DNA from: Capitulum mitella | Lineage: Eukaryota > Arthropoda > Thecostraca > Pollicipedomorpha > Pollicipedidae | Length of the DNA stretch: 64,000 bases | Direction: 5' to 3' | Assembly (NCBI GenBank): GCA_030062745.1 | Contig: CP099840.1 | Span: 1,302,001-1,366,000, forward strand | Part shown: positions 1 to 11,503 of the stretch, one piece after another | How the letters are laid out: each line of letters starts with the position of its first letter | Numbering within the stretch: position 1 is the first letter of the stretch | Made by a program: the position numbers and the translations under genes | Notes under the pieces: generated by a model | Seen by the model: the letters and a program-made list of their open reading frames with translations, nothing else | Database searches by the model: none | Told to the model about the DNA's origin: nothing

Positions 1-626
1 GATGACCTAGTGACCTTGGAGTCACTTGGAATGATCTCGTGATCTCGTGTAATTGTTGTCAATCGTTTTTGAATTCACTGTATTTCAAGAATTCAGTTTT
101 ACGGCTATTATGATAAAGGGTACGCGCACTGACATTTTAGGTCATAGCTCCGTGTCTCGACCTGATATCAAGCTGAAACTTGATACTCAAATAGAGGACA
201 CCCTTCTACGTCATATATATTTCGGGTTTGGCATTTCAAAAACTAGCGCCGAAATTATTAGTGTAGAACCAAATTTTGACTTTTGACCTTGACCTGACCT
301 TGTGAAGTGGCCTCAGATAAACAAAACTGCATTTGCGCGTTGCCCAACTATTTAGCTACACATCCATATAAAGTTTTAAGTTCTATCTTAAAAACGCAGT
401 TTTTGGCAGTCATTTTCCTTTCACCCTCAACAGGTCCAAAAATGGCCTGAGGTGCCTCTCAAAAACGTTGCCTGGCTCCGCCCCTGAGCAGAATAGAACT
501 TCACAGTACGTCGAAAGAATAGCTAGGAAAAGTCACCAAGTTTCGTGAAGCTACGTAAAAAACCTGGAATTGGCAAGCAGAAAACCTGAGGGGGGCCGAT
601 TCAGCCACTTCCTGCCGGGAATAGGG
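1..626 (-). mobile_element. TTAA-flanked piggyBac-like MITE, family 1, copy a (cut by window start)
   Basis: The right end reads CCGGGAATAGGG followed by TTAA at 627-630. The 560-626 stretch is the reverse complement of the start of the full-length copy at 41267-42528, and the match continues to base 1, so the element runs off the window. CCC...GGG ends next to TTAA are characteristic of piggyBac-type elements. No transposase is present. The interior is rich in AGGTCA half-sites (for example 280-300). The short ORF at 53-286 is not conserved between copies and is not called. Confidence 0.8.
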
Positions 627-630
627 TTAA

Positions 631-1305
631 ATCCTTAAATTTTGCAAATAGCAGCGAGGACCGTGGGACAAGATCAGGATTGTTTGTATGTGCATTTTTT
701 ACGGTAAATATTTTCTCTTGGGAGGCCGCTTCATTCTATCAACAAGAAGTGAAAATTTGATTGAACTATTTCTGCGGTTGTAACAGACGTATGTTATGAC
801 GCTTCGGAAAAAGAATGAAATGAAAATTTACTGGACGTCCTTTGTATCATCTCTCTGATATCTTTCTTCTAGCCTTGAAATATATTGACTAACTTCTCAA
901 CAATGGTGTCACATCCCCGTGATGGAACTTTGACGTTCGCCAGTCTTTTCCGCGGCACACGGAACTTTACGAACACGTTGGAAGTTCATGGAATGCATTT
1001 TAAAGACATCAGACTGAGTTCCCACGGAATTCGCTCCCCGTCATTGGCACTAATTTCCGAAGTTTTGTTCGATCGATCGATTGATGGACACACCACTGAT
1101 TCATCCAGATTCATCCAGAGGCGCAGACATGTTCCGGTGCTCTTTACATCATTCCCATGCACTCCCCACACAAACGGGAGTGGCATAAGGATAATAATGT
1201 GCCTGGAAGCAGAGTTCGGCGTAAGGCAGTCGATGGGTCCAAGTCCTAGAGTCAACTGAGAGTCTCCAGCCAAACAGAAGTGATCGGCCGCAGCCAGGGA
1301 GTCTC
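631..1305. other. Intergenic, nothing recognised
   Basis: AT-rich single-copy-looking sequence between the truncated element and the minisatellite. I see no conserved ORF or RNA gene. The short ORFs here show no recognisable motif. Confidence 0.5.
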
Positions 1306-1795
1306 TGGATGACCGTCTGACGCCGGAGGGTCTCTGGGTGACCGTCTGATGCCGGAGGGTCTCTGGGTGACCGTCTGTCGCCGGAGGGTCCCCGGGTGAC
1401 CGTCTGACGCCGGAGGGTCTCTGGGTGACCGTCTGATGCCGGAGGGTCCCCGGGTGACCGTCTGACGCCGGAGGGTCCCCGGGTGACCGTCTGACGCCGG
1501 AGGGTCTCCGGGTGACCGTCTGAGGCCGGAGAGTCCCCGTCGGTGACCGTCTGACGCCGGAGGGTCCCCGGGTGACCGTCTGACGCCGGAGGGTCTCTGG
1601 GTGACCGTCTGACGCTGGGGAGTCTCTCGGTGGCCGTCTGATGCCGGAGGGCCTCTGGGTGACCGTCTGACGCCGGAGGGTCCCTGGGTGACCGGCTGAC
1701 GCCGGAGGGTCTCCGGGTGACCGTCTGATGCCGGAGGGTCTCCCGGGTGACCGTCTGACGCCGGAGAGTCTCTGGGTGACCGGCGCCGGAGGGTC
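1306..1795. repeat. 29-bp minisatellite, about 17 copies
   Basis: Tandem units close to TGACCGTCTGACGCCGGAGG plus GTCTCTGGG repeat every 29 bp. About 17 copies are visible, with C/T and CTCT/CCCC variants. Because 29 is not a multiple of three, the unit cycles through all three frames. All three minus-strand frames of the unit lack stops, which creates a 297-codon minus ORF (986-1879) with a 29-residue period. I treat that ORF as a by-product of the repeat, not a gene. Confidence 0.9.
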
Positions 1796-2772
1796 TCGTG
1801 CGTCAGCCGGCCACAGCGCGACTGTATCGTGTAGTTGCACGATTCGGAAAAGAATATTCAGCATTACGTGGCTCAGCATGCGTGGGGCAATATTTCCCCA
1901 CTTTTGGAAACACTTGAATCAGGGTAATAAGTTAGGCTCAGCACAAACACAATCCAGAAAAAGAACAAACGGGCGGGTAAACAAACGGGAAACGGCGGCC
2001 TCAGCGGGCGAGCGATCAGAGGTACGGACAAGCATTAGGACCAGAAGTCCCAGTTCCGGCGCGATATGCACCTCCCGCAGAAGCTTTTCGTTTTCACGGG
2101 AAGGTGTTCTTCCGGTTCAGGCCATGCTAAACACGGCAAGGACCAAGTGCTTCTCAGGTGACCACATACATCGACACCGTTACCTGTTGACGAGGCGCTT
2201 GCCAGGGCGTCTCATCATTGAGTGTTGTGACGTCACCTTGTGCGACCGTCCGTGTCGACGGTCAAATGGGTCGCTGACCTCGGAGGCCTTGTGTCAAAAA
2301 GGAGCGACTTCATCACAGGGACGTGGCCAAGGGGGCATGGGGCCATGTCCGGGTCCCTCCGAGCCAAGCGCTCTGCACTAATTTCAGACTCTGGCTATCT
2401 GCACTGTATGAGAGATACGTATGCATACCGCAGCCTGTCGAGCACATGTGTGCTTGTGGTCCGTGCAGTGCAAGTACGAGCCCATGATCATTCTAGTGGC
2501 AGCAAAATATTATCCAGAATGGGGGGGGGGAGTGCGGGAACAATCTTTCTTTGAATAATAAATCAAACCAATACGTACACAACATAGAATAAAACGAAAT
2601 ATTTGCATTTAATTCGACGATCTGTTAGGTATTGATACAATGACAAAATGCAAGATCAAGGCAGAAATCTATGCCCGAAACGTTTTGAGTGGGGTTACAT
2701 GAACTTGAACGCCACGGTGGTGGTGCCCATCGTCCACGCCTTTTGGTGTTTGAACGCGTGTTTTGTTTTCAG
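1796..2772. other. Non-coding, probably intron or upstream of the monooxygenase exon
   Basis: No recognisable gene. It contains a G10 run near 2521. Given the terminal exon at 2958-3168 this may be intron, but no upstream exon of that gene could be identified. Confidence 0.4.
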
Positions 2773-2945
2773 AGAGGGGACTGCGTAGTGCTGTGGTTAC
2801 CGTGCTCGCCTTGTGACTGAAAGGTCTCTGGTTCGAGTCCGGGTACTAGCGACATTTCGCCGTTCCTCGCGACAACCGGCGTGAGAGGTTGCGACACGAA
2901 ATGACCTTGGCAAGCGTGAGCGTCGTTAAATAGCCCAATAAGCAA
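2773..2945 (+). mobile_element. tRNA-derived SINE
   Basis: The 5' part resembles a tRNA. It has an A-box-like stretch (GTAGTGCTGTGGTTACCG) and a good polymerase III B box (GGTTCGAGTCC, about 2830) inside a weak T-arm stem-loop. An unrelated tail follows, ending in CGTCGTTAAATAGCCCAATA, a GTTAAA-type ending common in invertebrate SINEs. The element stops about 12 bp before the splice acceptor of the monooxygenase exon, so it is probably intronic. The cloverleaf is too poor for a functional tRNA. Confidence 0.65.
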
Positions 2946-2957
2946 CTTTGCTTTCAG

Positions 2958-3168
2958 AGAAACTGGCCGTGACGAGATGTGCAACTTCTACTTAATGTAC
3001 TGGTCGGAAGATGGCACGTTGAACCAAGCCAACTGCTTCCGCGAGGGCCCACCCGAGCTATACTGGACCGACATGGGTCTCAACAACGTTCCTGACTACG
3101 AGGCCTCGCACCTGCCGTACGAAATGAAGCAGCTGGTTCTCCAGCACGGTCATCAGCATCACGGCTGA
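2958..3168 (+). CDS. C-terminal exon of a DBH/MOXD1-like copper type II monooxygenase (partial)
   Basis: Coding sequence opens after a good acceptor (CTTTGCTTTCAG, ending 2957) and runs to TGA at 3166-3168. It begins ETGRDEMCNFYLMYW. The RDEMC/REEMC motif followed by aromatic and hydrophobic residues is typical of the end of the Cu2-monooxygenase C-terminal domain (dopamine beta-hydroxylase, tyramine beta-hydroxylase, MOXD1). In the family this domain helps hydroxylate small substrates with ascorbate and copper in the secretory pathway. The remaining ~65 residues contain one more Cys, are acidic and aromatic, and end in a His-rich tail (HGHQHHG). Only this last exon is visible. The exon starts with one base completing a codon (phase 2), or two bases later if the overlapping CAGAG is used. 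Which family member it is cannot be decided from this piece. Confidence 0.6.
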
Positions 3169-5017
3169 GCAGCTGAGCTGAGCTGAGACAAGCGGGACTG
3201 TGGCTGGCTCGCTAAGGAAAGCTAGATACAGGCCATCCGCCCCGCTGAGTTTGAGCGGCGGGCGGCGCCGGCCCACTGCAGGGCTTGTTTGGAATGTGAT
3301 CGTCAAAAACCGCTTTTATTCATAAGTTTCCTGCCTGTGACAAGCAACAACATCGGGTACCGGTCCGCACGAAACACGTTGTGAAAATGACAGTTTGCTC
3401 CGTAATCGTAAGCCGTTAAATTGGTGATGTTTCGTAGATATTACTCGTTCTAATTTATTATAGTTCTAGTTCTAGTTCTCATTCTAGTTACGTACTCTGC
3501 TTAAAAGCATAGACGTTTTAGCTTAGTCGTACCATCATCTGACCGTTACGGGCGAATACCAAAAATATGTGTAAGGTTCTTCCGAGCCATTTTTAATAGC
3601 CTAGATGACTAAAAGCGTAATGCGTGACTGGTCAGCATATCGAACACAGTAAACGTAATAGGTCTTTGACTTTGTCGTCAAGACGGGTGCACCTTAAATA
3701 TCCTATGAGATGTATTTTCCTATACGTCAAGTGTTCGATTATATGAACGTATTCCCTTGCATGCTATCCGATGCTGGGAGTTATATTTGATTTAACGTGT
3801 GCTATTTTTGCATGCGAGAAGATTTCGGCACCCGACGTTGGGCCTCCCATACTTAGGAGAGCTTAATGGCTATCGCTCCCGTTTGATATTCTTTCCACAT
3901 ACGTGGCGCAATGCAAAATGTTTTCGGTGATCATCTTTGCTAAGCTACAGTAGCCTGCCACGTCTGTTGATACTCCAGCATTCGGACTTCGATGCATCTG
4001 CCCTAGGGGTGAATAATGTGGTGATATTCATCAGATGTCTATGGAAGCAAGCTGTCTTCGAGTTGAAGGGATGGCTACGTCGTTTGTGTACAGACTGTGC
4101 GGTCAGGTTGTAAACTACATGTTCTCCGTTTTTGGTGGAACTGTTTACCCGATGAAGGTTGACAGTTATGAAAGTATACGAAATGTTTCTATTTTCTCTT
4201 AAAATCCAAGGCGACGTGGTTGTAAAAGCACATTTGCCGTTAGCTGCAGATGAGAGCGTTTGGGAGAAAACCGGAAAATAAAGTATTCATTTTGGCGCCA
4301 GCGTTTACGGATATCACCAGCGCAGTAGCCTAATGGTCGCTTGGGTCGCATACCGGAACCCTGATAAGTGAGAGATTGTACATTCGCAGTGCAGTTCAGG
4401 TTGCACGGCCTCTTCACCCTAGGAGTTCTGGTAACTTTTTCCGAAATTCTTATTTCCCAATATATCACCACTTTTACAACATATCTCCCTGGCTTTTTTT
4501 CAAACTGTTCTTAAATTTGTAGACTTCCCTTTTGTGTCGTGACATTTTTACCGGTAACGCAGTGGCCACGACGTGGCCCGCCCGTGACCTAACGCCACTG
4601 CTTCTTATGATCGGGCGTTGCCATCCGTGCTGAATTAGTTGCAAAGCTGGAAAGACGCTCCAGGGTCGAAAGCTTCCTTTGCACTGACCAAAAGCCATTC
4701 GCAGAGTATTTCGGCGTGGGACTTCCCGTGGGCCCTGTCCGTCGCCGAGAGCCGATGGAAGAGAGCAAATAAGTGATGAGCATTACTGCAATATATATGA
4801 AATGAAATGAACCATGCAAATTAGTATAGAATTATTATAGGTTGATCTCTCTCGCCATTTTTATTAGACGGACATGAATTGGCAACATATGCACACTTCT
4901 CGAATATTTCGGCCTTCATAGGATGTCTGTAATCTCCAATCTGCACATAAAAACCGCATGCCCTATATCGGACGAATATTGACTTTTGATCTAACTTGCA
5001 AACAGCCTGATCCCCAC
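3169..5017. other. Intergenic, nothing recognised
   Basis: Contains the 3' flank of the monooxygenase exon and AT-rich sequence. The short minus-strand ORFs at 4199-4819 have no recognisable motif. No clear RNA gene or repeat was seen. Confidence 0.4.
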
Positions 5018-5418
5018 CTGAGGCACGATCATAGAAGGCTTTTGTCGTCACTGCCTGGCTGCTGGACATAACGGCAGCCGGCAGCGCCGGCAGGCGGCCG
5101 GGGTGAGCCTCCCCGCTGTCGAACGCATCGTCCAAGAGACTCCAGCGTCGGATCAGCCGCTCCAGCACCGGCTGCGCGCCGAACGTGAGCGCCACATCCA
5201 GCACGAGCGCCGCGAGGCAGCATCTAACGGGGCGGTGCGCAAGGTCGGCCCAGGTGCACGATGACTGACAAGGCCGGCCAGCACCAGCTGGGGGCCGGCG
5301 GCACCAGCGAATCGCAGAGCGCGACGCTGCCGCTGGTCGTCGCGAACAGGCCGAGTGGCTTCAGCAGCAGCGCGGCCGGCAGCTGCAGGCCCCAGAGGCC
5401 CGGCCGAGCGGCGGTCAG
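5018..5418 (-). CDS. Candidate coding exon, membrane-protein-like, one-base frameshift
   Basis: A GC-rich block stands out from AT-rich flanks. On the minus strand it follows a plausible acceptor (GGCTCTGACCAG, AG at 5420-5419) and ends at a donor (CAG|GTGGGG, 5018/5017). From 5418 one frame encodes alternating hydrophobic and polar stretches (QLPAALLLKPLGLFATTSGS; SWCWPALSVIVHLGRP). It stops at a TAG near 5226, just after a CCCC run (GGGG at 5229-5232 on +). Dropping one base of that run joins it to a second open frame with another hydrophobic segment (CCLAALVLDVALTFG), then a basic/acidic loop (RLIRRWSLLDDAFDSGE). The hydrophobic-segment/RRW-loop pattern would suit a multi-pass membrane protein such as a chemoreceptor, but I do not recognise the family. 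The boundaries are inferred. Confidence 0.35.
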
Positions 5419-5435
5419 CTGGTCAGAGCCCTCAC

Positions 5436-5606
5436 CACCTGCCGGCGGATGTCAGCGGTTATAGCACCACCTACCGGCGAATATCGGCGATAGGTAGAAG
5501 GCGGTAGCAGGACCTGCCGGAGGATGTCGGCGGTTACAGCAGCACCTGCCGGAGGACGCCGATAGTTACAACAGCACCTATCGGGAGATGTAGACGGGTA
5601 CAGCAG
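5436..5606. repeat. 32-bp tandem repeat, about 5 degenerate copies
   Basis: Units near CACCTGCCGGAGGATGTCGG plus CGGTTACAGCAG recur every ~32 bp and become more degenerate to the left. They lie just upstream, on the minus strand, of the candidate exon at 5018-5418. Confidence 0.75.
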
Positions 5607-7747
5607 CTCGGACCGTGATCGGCGTGGGAGGAAGGATTGAGCGGGTGTGGCGGGTCGCAGATAATGTGCGAAGGTCATGGGGTACGCGGAGGGAGTTTGC
5701 CTAAGGTCTGTAAGCTTTGAAGTGACAGTATTGTTCGAATGTACAGTGGGAATCAGGTGGAATATGACGAAATAGTTTTTATTTTCAAGACGTGAAGCTA
5801 TTTCCAAAGGAACACCAGATAGCAAGACAGAATACAATCATGAAGATTATTTGAGACTTTTTACTTGGACAGTCATTTAAAGACATCACAAAGGGCGATT
5901 ATAACCCTTTAAACCCGTCTTTCGGAACATACCACGAGGTTTCAAACGAAGCCCACTTTTGTCGTTTGTCGTCGCTTTCACCACTCAGTCTTCTGCCAGT
6001 CGGAAGGTGATGCAAGCTACCATCGCATTTGATCGTAGCTGAGAAGAACCGCTGCTTCAGACTGCATGTCTGCGGGTATCTGCTTACGGCATTGCCGTCG
6101 CTAATTTGTATTCATTTCCAGTACTTTACACTACCCATAAAACCTGTCAACTAGCTGGGCACCGGAACACACTCTCACCATGGATTAACCCTCACGATAA
6201 GCAAACACATCGCCTCTCATTGCCAACAAAGGACCTCACTCTTCGACTCACCGGACTTCCCTCCGTCCCACCGCAGCTGCTGACCCCTCACCCCAACTTT
6301 CCAGCGCCGGCGCACGGACTCACCGAGGATTCTCACCGCTGGGCTCTTCGCCTCCCGGCTGGGGGGGGGGGGCTGGCGGTCCGTCTCCCGTAGCACCGCC
6401 CTGAGAGAGGTTCATCCTCGCCGCTCCCCTGGAGCAGCTGTGCTCCTGTCCACCAAATTAACCTCAGTGGACGCGCAAGATTGCGCGTTGCCCGTGCTGG
6501 GTCTGGGACGCTGTAAATTGCAGTTGCCAAAGACCCTGTCCGTGCCGATGTTTGAGCTAGGCTGTGCAGACAGATTCGGCGCGGGTTCCTCATGGGACGG
6601 GAACCGAGCTAACTGACTCGGGCCGCATAATTTGGTCGGCGGGCATGCGCAGCATTGTCTGTGTTCGATTGTCAGGCACGATCGATCCCAGCCGGATGCG
6701 GCAGCGGTCTGCCAAGGACATTCGTTAGTGAGTATGTGTGCCGTTTTGCTGTTGTTAACTGACTAACTTGCTAACTGACAAAACAGTTCCATTGACCTGT
6801 GAGCGACGTAACGGTAGTTTGGTATATCCAACGACATATTGGTGGCAACATTATAAATAACCGCTTTGGACAAGAGAGCGTCGTACAGGTGCACCGCTGC
6901 ATTTACCCGGCAGCGGCTATCCGGCAGGCATGAATCGATGTGCACAATGCTCGCCTGTTTGATGGGCAAATTTGACAGATACAATAAGCGATCACAAAAA
7001 GCGGCATTTCTGTTTTGTATTGGGAAACACTGACGCAGTAGCAACCGAAAGCAAACTACAGACGCCAAGAAAGTGCAGTACTAGGTTTGGTAATGGAGAC
7101 GTTGAACGCTTTTATGCTGAACAACCGGCGCGGCAAATATGACCTGCTACGCCCATTTTTACGTACGCTTAGATAGACCGATCACAATGTCCACAGGGGT
7201 AACTTCAGAGCATCTTAAGACGATGCGAACTTGAATATTGGAAGCAGCACGGCCATTTCTATGCGTCGTGTAAAACTCAAACAAGTTTCACGTTCTTTAG
7301 CACAAGTTCCATTTGCAGCAGGGATCAACCAGTAATGCTGGGTAACAACTATGCCGCTCAAACACATAACATTCTTAATACCTACAATATATTTTCCCAT
7401 TTTCAGCCAACCTAAAAATAAAACGTGTAATTTCTTTGTATATTTTTCCATTGCTTTTGAACCCATCCCGGAGCAGCGCACTAGTATGCCGAGTCTTAGA
7501 TTTTGTGAAACTGGTGTTTTGAGCGACATGTGGATTTTGGGACAAGTGACATTTGCAAATGGTACGTAACACAAATGGGCACTTGGAACAAAGTTCTAAT
7601 ACTTTTCTGCTTCATTTCTATCTGGTTAATAAAAACTTCTTAGGCGAGTTATTACGGTATACAATCCCTGCTGTGTGGCCTATTTAAAACCACTCTTTTG
7701 TGTTTTCCGACAACGCCATTACCACTTCGGTATTTTTTACGCTATGG
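5607..7747. other. Intergenic, nothing recognised
   Basis: Contains a G10 run near 6361 and several short ORFs on both strands without recognisable motifs. Confidence 0.4.
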
Positions 7748-7883
7748 GATGAGATTAGACGCGCTTTGGACAATGGAGATTAGATTGGAGGATTGGAGGG
7801 ATTGGAGAACTGGAGATTCGGACAATGGAGGCAATGGAGATAGAGATTTGGACAATGGACTTTGGAGATTAGACGCGGACTGA
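7748..7883. repeat. GGA-rich degenerate minisatellite
   Basis: Short units built from GGAGATT, GGACAATGGA and GATTGGAG repeat irregularly. The 61-residue ORF across it (rich in RLED/WR) is a product of the repeat. Confidence 0.7.
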
Positions 7884-7989
7884 GCATTCTCTGGTGTATT
7901 TTTTAATAAAATTAGATGGCAAGCTTTAGATATGGGGGCCAAAACTAATGCAGTCCGGGACAAATTTAATATTTCTGTGATTCTGAGCA

Positions 7990-9545
7990 TGCGCCCGGAT
8001 GGGGGTGCGGGTCAGTTCAACCCCCCTCCGTGAGGTTGTTTCCAGAAATAGGTCCAAAAAGGTACGGTGTAGTGACAGGAAATTTGGCACAGCTATATAA
8101 AACTGAATAGCAGGTCTTATGATATTTAAAAATATCAAGGTCTTTAAGGATCACCAAGTTAGAACGGGGTCAAAGTCAGGTCACGGTTTTCAGAAGATGG
8201 TGATTTTTGGGATTTCAACTTCTTACTAATGTTCAACTTCTTACTAAAATCAACTTCAACCTTTTGCCACGGACGTAATTTTAAAGACAGACTTTCAAAT
8301 TTTTTTAAGGGTGCAGAGATAACTAACTGACAAAATGCAACAATGGACTGATTGACTGATCTTAGGTTAGGTCACAAGGTTAGGTCGAGGTGAAAGGTAA
8401 AAAAATATATTTCCGAACGTAGAAGGTTCTGTTCTAATCATCTCAGCCAAAAAGTAAATATATTTAAAGGGCCACTCTATTTTCTACCGGTGTACCAAGT
8501 TTCAGGTCGATATGAGGTCTGGTCACGCAGAGGTGGTCAAAAATGCGATCGAACGCACCCGTTTTCTGTAGAGTCTAAATAATGCAACACCACCAGTTTC
8601 TTGTTCGTTGCCTAATTCAAAGCTAAAATGGTACAAAACAATGTCAGGGATGATTTTACACACACTCTCCAATGCTTTTCATCTCTTCTAGGTCATCTCA
8701 GGTCACTGACCTGATATGAAATTTATCGACTTTGGTAAACCCTTTTCCGCAACAACTTGCTTTTACGCCGATTTCGAATTCAGCGTGCAAAATGACCGAG
8801 GTATAGTAGACGTTGGGGTAAACAGGTGTCTAAAAAAAATGGACCAAATAGGTCTAACCTTCGGTCTAGCATACCGTGGCCAGGTACTGTTCTGACGAAG
8901 CCGTAGGACGCAATAAAGTTTTTATTTACCAGTGCTAAGTCTTTGGTGATAAAGTTGTACTGGATGGCGGCAGTTATTTTTGTGGAGTACGTTTACGCGA
9001 TTTTCTTTTTTGAGGTCACCTGAGGCCAGTGACATAGGTGCCAGATTCAAATTCAGCGCCAGACTTTGCCCCGAGATACCATGAAGCAAGACATATGACA
9101 TTTCGCAAAATTAAGGCCATATGACTTAAGCTGTGCTGAAGCACTTACTTAAGCATAAGTACCGACCAGGGTATTTCAAATTATGTACCATCTATTGCAG
9201 TTTTGTGTGGCCTACAAAAATAGCTCATTTACTTGGCGCTGTGACGAACAATTTTCACGTTAGGAACAACAGTCTTGGCGACCCGTACCGAATTTGACCC
9301 TCTTTGACCTCATTCAACCTTGAAGGTCAACCTCTAGAAACATCAAACTTCTACACGACAGAACGCTTTCAAGGTTGCATCTACGTTGGAGATTTGGTGG
9401 ATCTAGCCCGGTTAGATTTTGAGGCCTTGGGGATTCAAACTGACCCCCACCCGAGCACGTCATCTTTTAACAGGCCACCCGTGCAAGTATTAAATCCTAC
9501 CTTTTCCGACAAATTTTCGCCTATTGGAATGTGTCACAACTATAT
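7990..9545. repeat. AGGTCA-rich dispersed-repeat-like region
   Basis: AGGTCA/TGACCT half-sites recur many times (for example around 8150-8175, 8360-8395, 8690-8715, 9010-9035 and 9295-9330). They sit in AT-rich sequence with the texture of the TTAA elements elsewhere in this window. Clear element ends were not found, so it is probably an old, eroded element. The short ORF at 9304-9549 lies inside it and is not supported. Confidence 0.45.
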
Positions 9546-9783
9546 CTAGTAGAGTGCTGATGACATACTCTGGATGTTTCATGCTTAAAACTGCTGGACA
9601 GACAGATACCGTTTCGGACGGACTTGCGAGCGCCTGCCCCAGTGTAAACACTACCACATCAAGGACAAAGCCGTCCCTGCCGGTCCCTGAAAACAGCCCG
9701 GCCGCCGACTCCCCGACTTCCTGACTCCGCCAACCACCGTGGGCGCGTCGCAAACGGCGACGCGCCGCGAACGCCGCCGCCGC

Positions 9784-10144
9784 TCACAGCCGGCCAGCCA
9801 TGACCAGGCCAAGCGCGCCGAGCAGCAGCAGCAGGCCGAGTGGAGGGCCGGTGCGGCGCGCGCCGCCCGTGTGGCCGTGGTGGTGGCTCAGGCCGTGCTG
9901 CATCATCTCACGCCGGCGGCCCATGGTGGAGTCGCCGCGCAGGCTGTCCAGGTCCTTGGTGATGCTGTAGACGTCGGCCTGCAGGCGCGGGTCGGGGCTG
10001 TTGAAGTGCTCGGCGACGGCGGGGTCGGCCAGGTACTTGACCGACCAGGCGATCGGGTGCGTGCCGTCGCACATCTCCGGCTGGTAGGTGAGCGCGCCCA
10101 GCGAGCCGACCACCTCGAAAAACTCCAGGCAGCGGCAGCCCATC
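9784..10144 (-). CDS. Last exon of EGF/WSC extracellular protein, GPI-type tail
   Basis: The minus-strand exon opens after CCCTGTGTTCGGCAG (AG at 10146-10145) and ends at TGA (9786-9784). Joined in phase to the exon at 10811-10949 it continues ...YSALG-RMGCRCLEFFE. This places the ALxxxGCxC of a WSC-like domain across the junction and leaves a later Cys (EMCDGTHPIAW) to complete it. About 50 residues of helical sequence follow (YLADPAVAEHFNSPDPRLQA), then a basic, His-rich spacer (HHHGH) and a terminal hydrophobic stretch (GPPLGLLLLLGALGLVMAG) two residues from the stop. A hydrophobic segment at the very end, with no cytoplasmic tail, is what a GPI-attachment signal looks like; a tail anchor is the alternative. 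The exon contributes 120 residues. The gene is not identified. Confidence 0.65.
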
Positions 10145-10810
10145 CTGCCGAACACAGGGGGGCGAACGGTGAGGCGTTTCGGCTCCCGTTCCCGGCGAGA
10201 GCTGCCGGGAGATGGCGTGCACATCGCTGCAGCGACCGAGGAAAGGGGTGACTGCCTCGACAAAAATGTTTGCGCTCCTTTTTTTTCTGCTTACAGTCAG
10301 CGCGATCCAACTCAATATCTAGCACTTCGTGCCGCAGAGATTTGACTAACTGCGCGTCATGGCATGGCTCAAGTGAGAAGCCAGGTGCAGACCTCTGTTA
10401 TTGGTTTTTGGCGACGCCAAACGTTTAAATGTGTTCAGTTTCTTGATCAGAAGAGTAATTATTGTAACTAGTTTAACAACTACACTGTGCACTCAGGCAA
10501 AATTCCGCTGAAAAGCAAGAGAATTTTGTAAAAGCCATTTCGATTCCGACTACACACACAGTCAACTCAACAACGCCCAGTTGGGTACCCTCTGACTTAT
10601 CTCTATCCACAACACCCTTGGCCCGAATCAATTTTTAACTTGTGTGCGGAATAGCCCATCTACGATGAGGATACACATGTTTGGCATTTAACAGAAATAC
10701 AGGACAATACAATGCAGGCACCCGTCGGGTTGGGATTTCGCTGCATGAAGTCCGGCTTTCGGGGGCTGGGAGTGAAAAGGGGTGTCCCTGGGCAGTGCCG
10801 CGCCTCACAC

Positions 10811-10949
10811 CTGCCCAGCGCGCTGTAGTGGGCCTTCCTCTTGTCGCAGAACTCCTGGCAGCCGAGCTCGGACTTGTTGCGGCTCGTCTCAGCCGGGTGC
10901 TGGACGAAAAAGTCGGAGCGGACCTCGTAGCAGAGCGCAGTCGTGGCCA
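10811..10949 (-). CDS. WSC-like-domain exon of the same extracellular protein
   Basis: The minus-strand exon starts after GTTGGCGTTTCAG (exon from 10949) and ends at GGGCAG|GTGTGAGG (10811/10810). It is 139 nt, starts in phase 1 and ends in phase 2, matching both neighbours. It encodes a Cys-spaced segment: TALCYEVRSDFF, then LGCQEFCDKRKAHYSALG. The order Cys-aromatic, then C-x-x-FC, then Y-x-A-L-(x)-GC-x-C after splicing resembles WSC domains, a putative carbohydrate-binding fold in secreted and surface proteins. An NKS sequon is visible. The WSC call is by pattern only; another small disulfide-rich domain is possible. Transcription runs 11633 to 9784. Confidence 0.55.
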
Positions 10950-11085
10950 CTGAAACGCCAACAGCGCGCCGCCGGTGAGACGAGTACACTCTGCTCATGC
11001 GTGGTCCTCATTCTGAGAGGCTGATTGACTTTGTATTCTGTATATTTGTACATGCGCTCAGGTGCCTGTTTTCCTCATGCCCTTC

Positions 11086-11172
11086 CATCTCTCTCATCCC
11101 CCTCTCTCTCCCCTCTCCCTCTCTCTCTCTCCCTTCCCGCTCCCTCTCTCTCTCTCTCTCTCTTCTTCGCAG
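11086..11172. repeat. CT-rich microsatellite
   Basis: A polypyrimidine run of CTCTCT and CTCCC units, with an uninterrupted (CT)n near 11146-11162. It lies inside the intron between the EGF-like and WSC-like exons. Confidence 0.85.
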
Positions 11173-11503
11173 TTTTTTTCATTTCTGTCGAACTATTCAT
11201 CAGTACTCTTATCATATAATAAGCACAATGACATGTAAAAATCTATTTTCAGATAACTTGTGAATATGTACAGATGCATTGATAAGTTCTGTCTCATCTC
11301 TACAAATGAAACAGTGGAGCAGCATTTCTCTTCATCAGGCTAAACAAACACGGCTTGCCACTCGAGATCTGAACAGCTCGCCGGTACCGCGGCGTTGGCG
11401 CCGATGCTCAGCAGGCGTGGCACCCCCGGGGTCGCCCCGCCGACCTCGACCCTCGGCGGCCGGTCTCTGGCGGTAAGCCCGGGCCGGCCAGAGGCCAACT
11501 GAC

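Noticed and set aside
986-1879. 297-codon minus-strand ORF (longest in the window)
   Set aside because: Made by the 29-bp minisatellite, which has no stops in any minus frame; the 29-residue period mirrors the DNA repeat.
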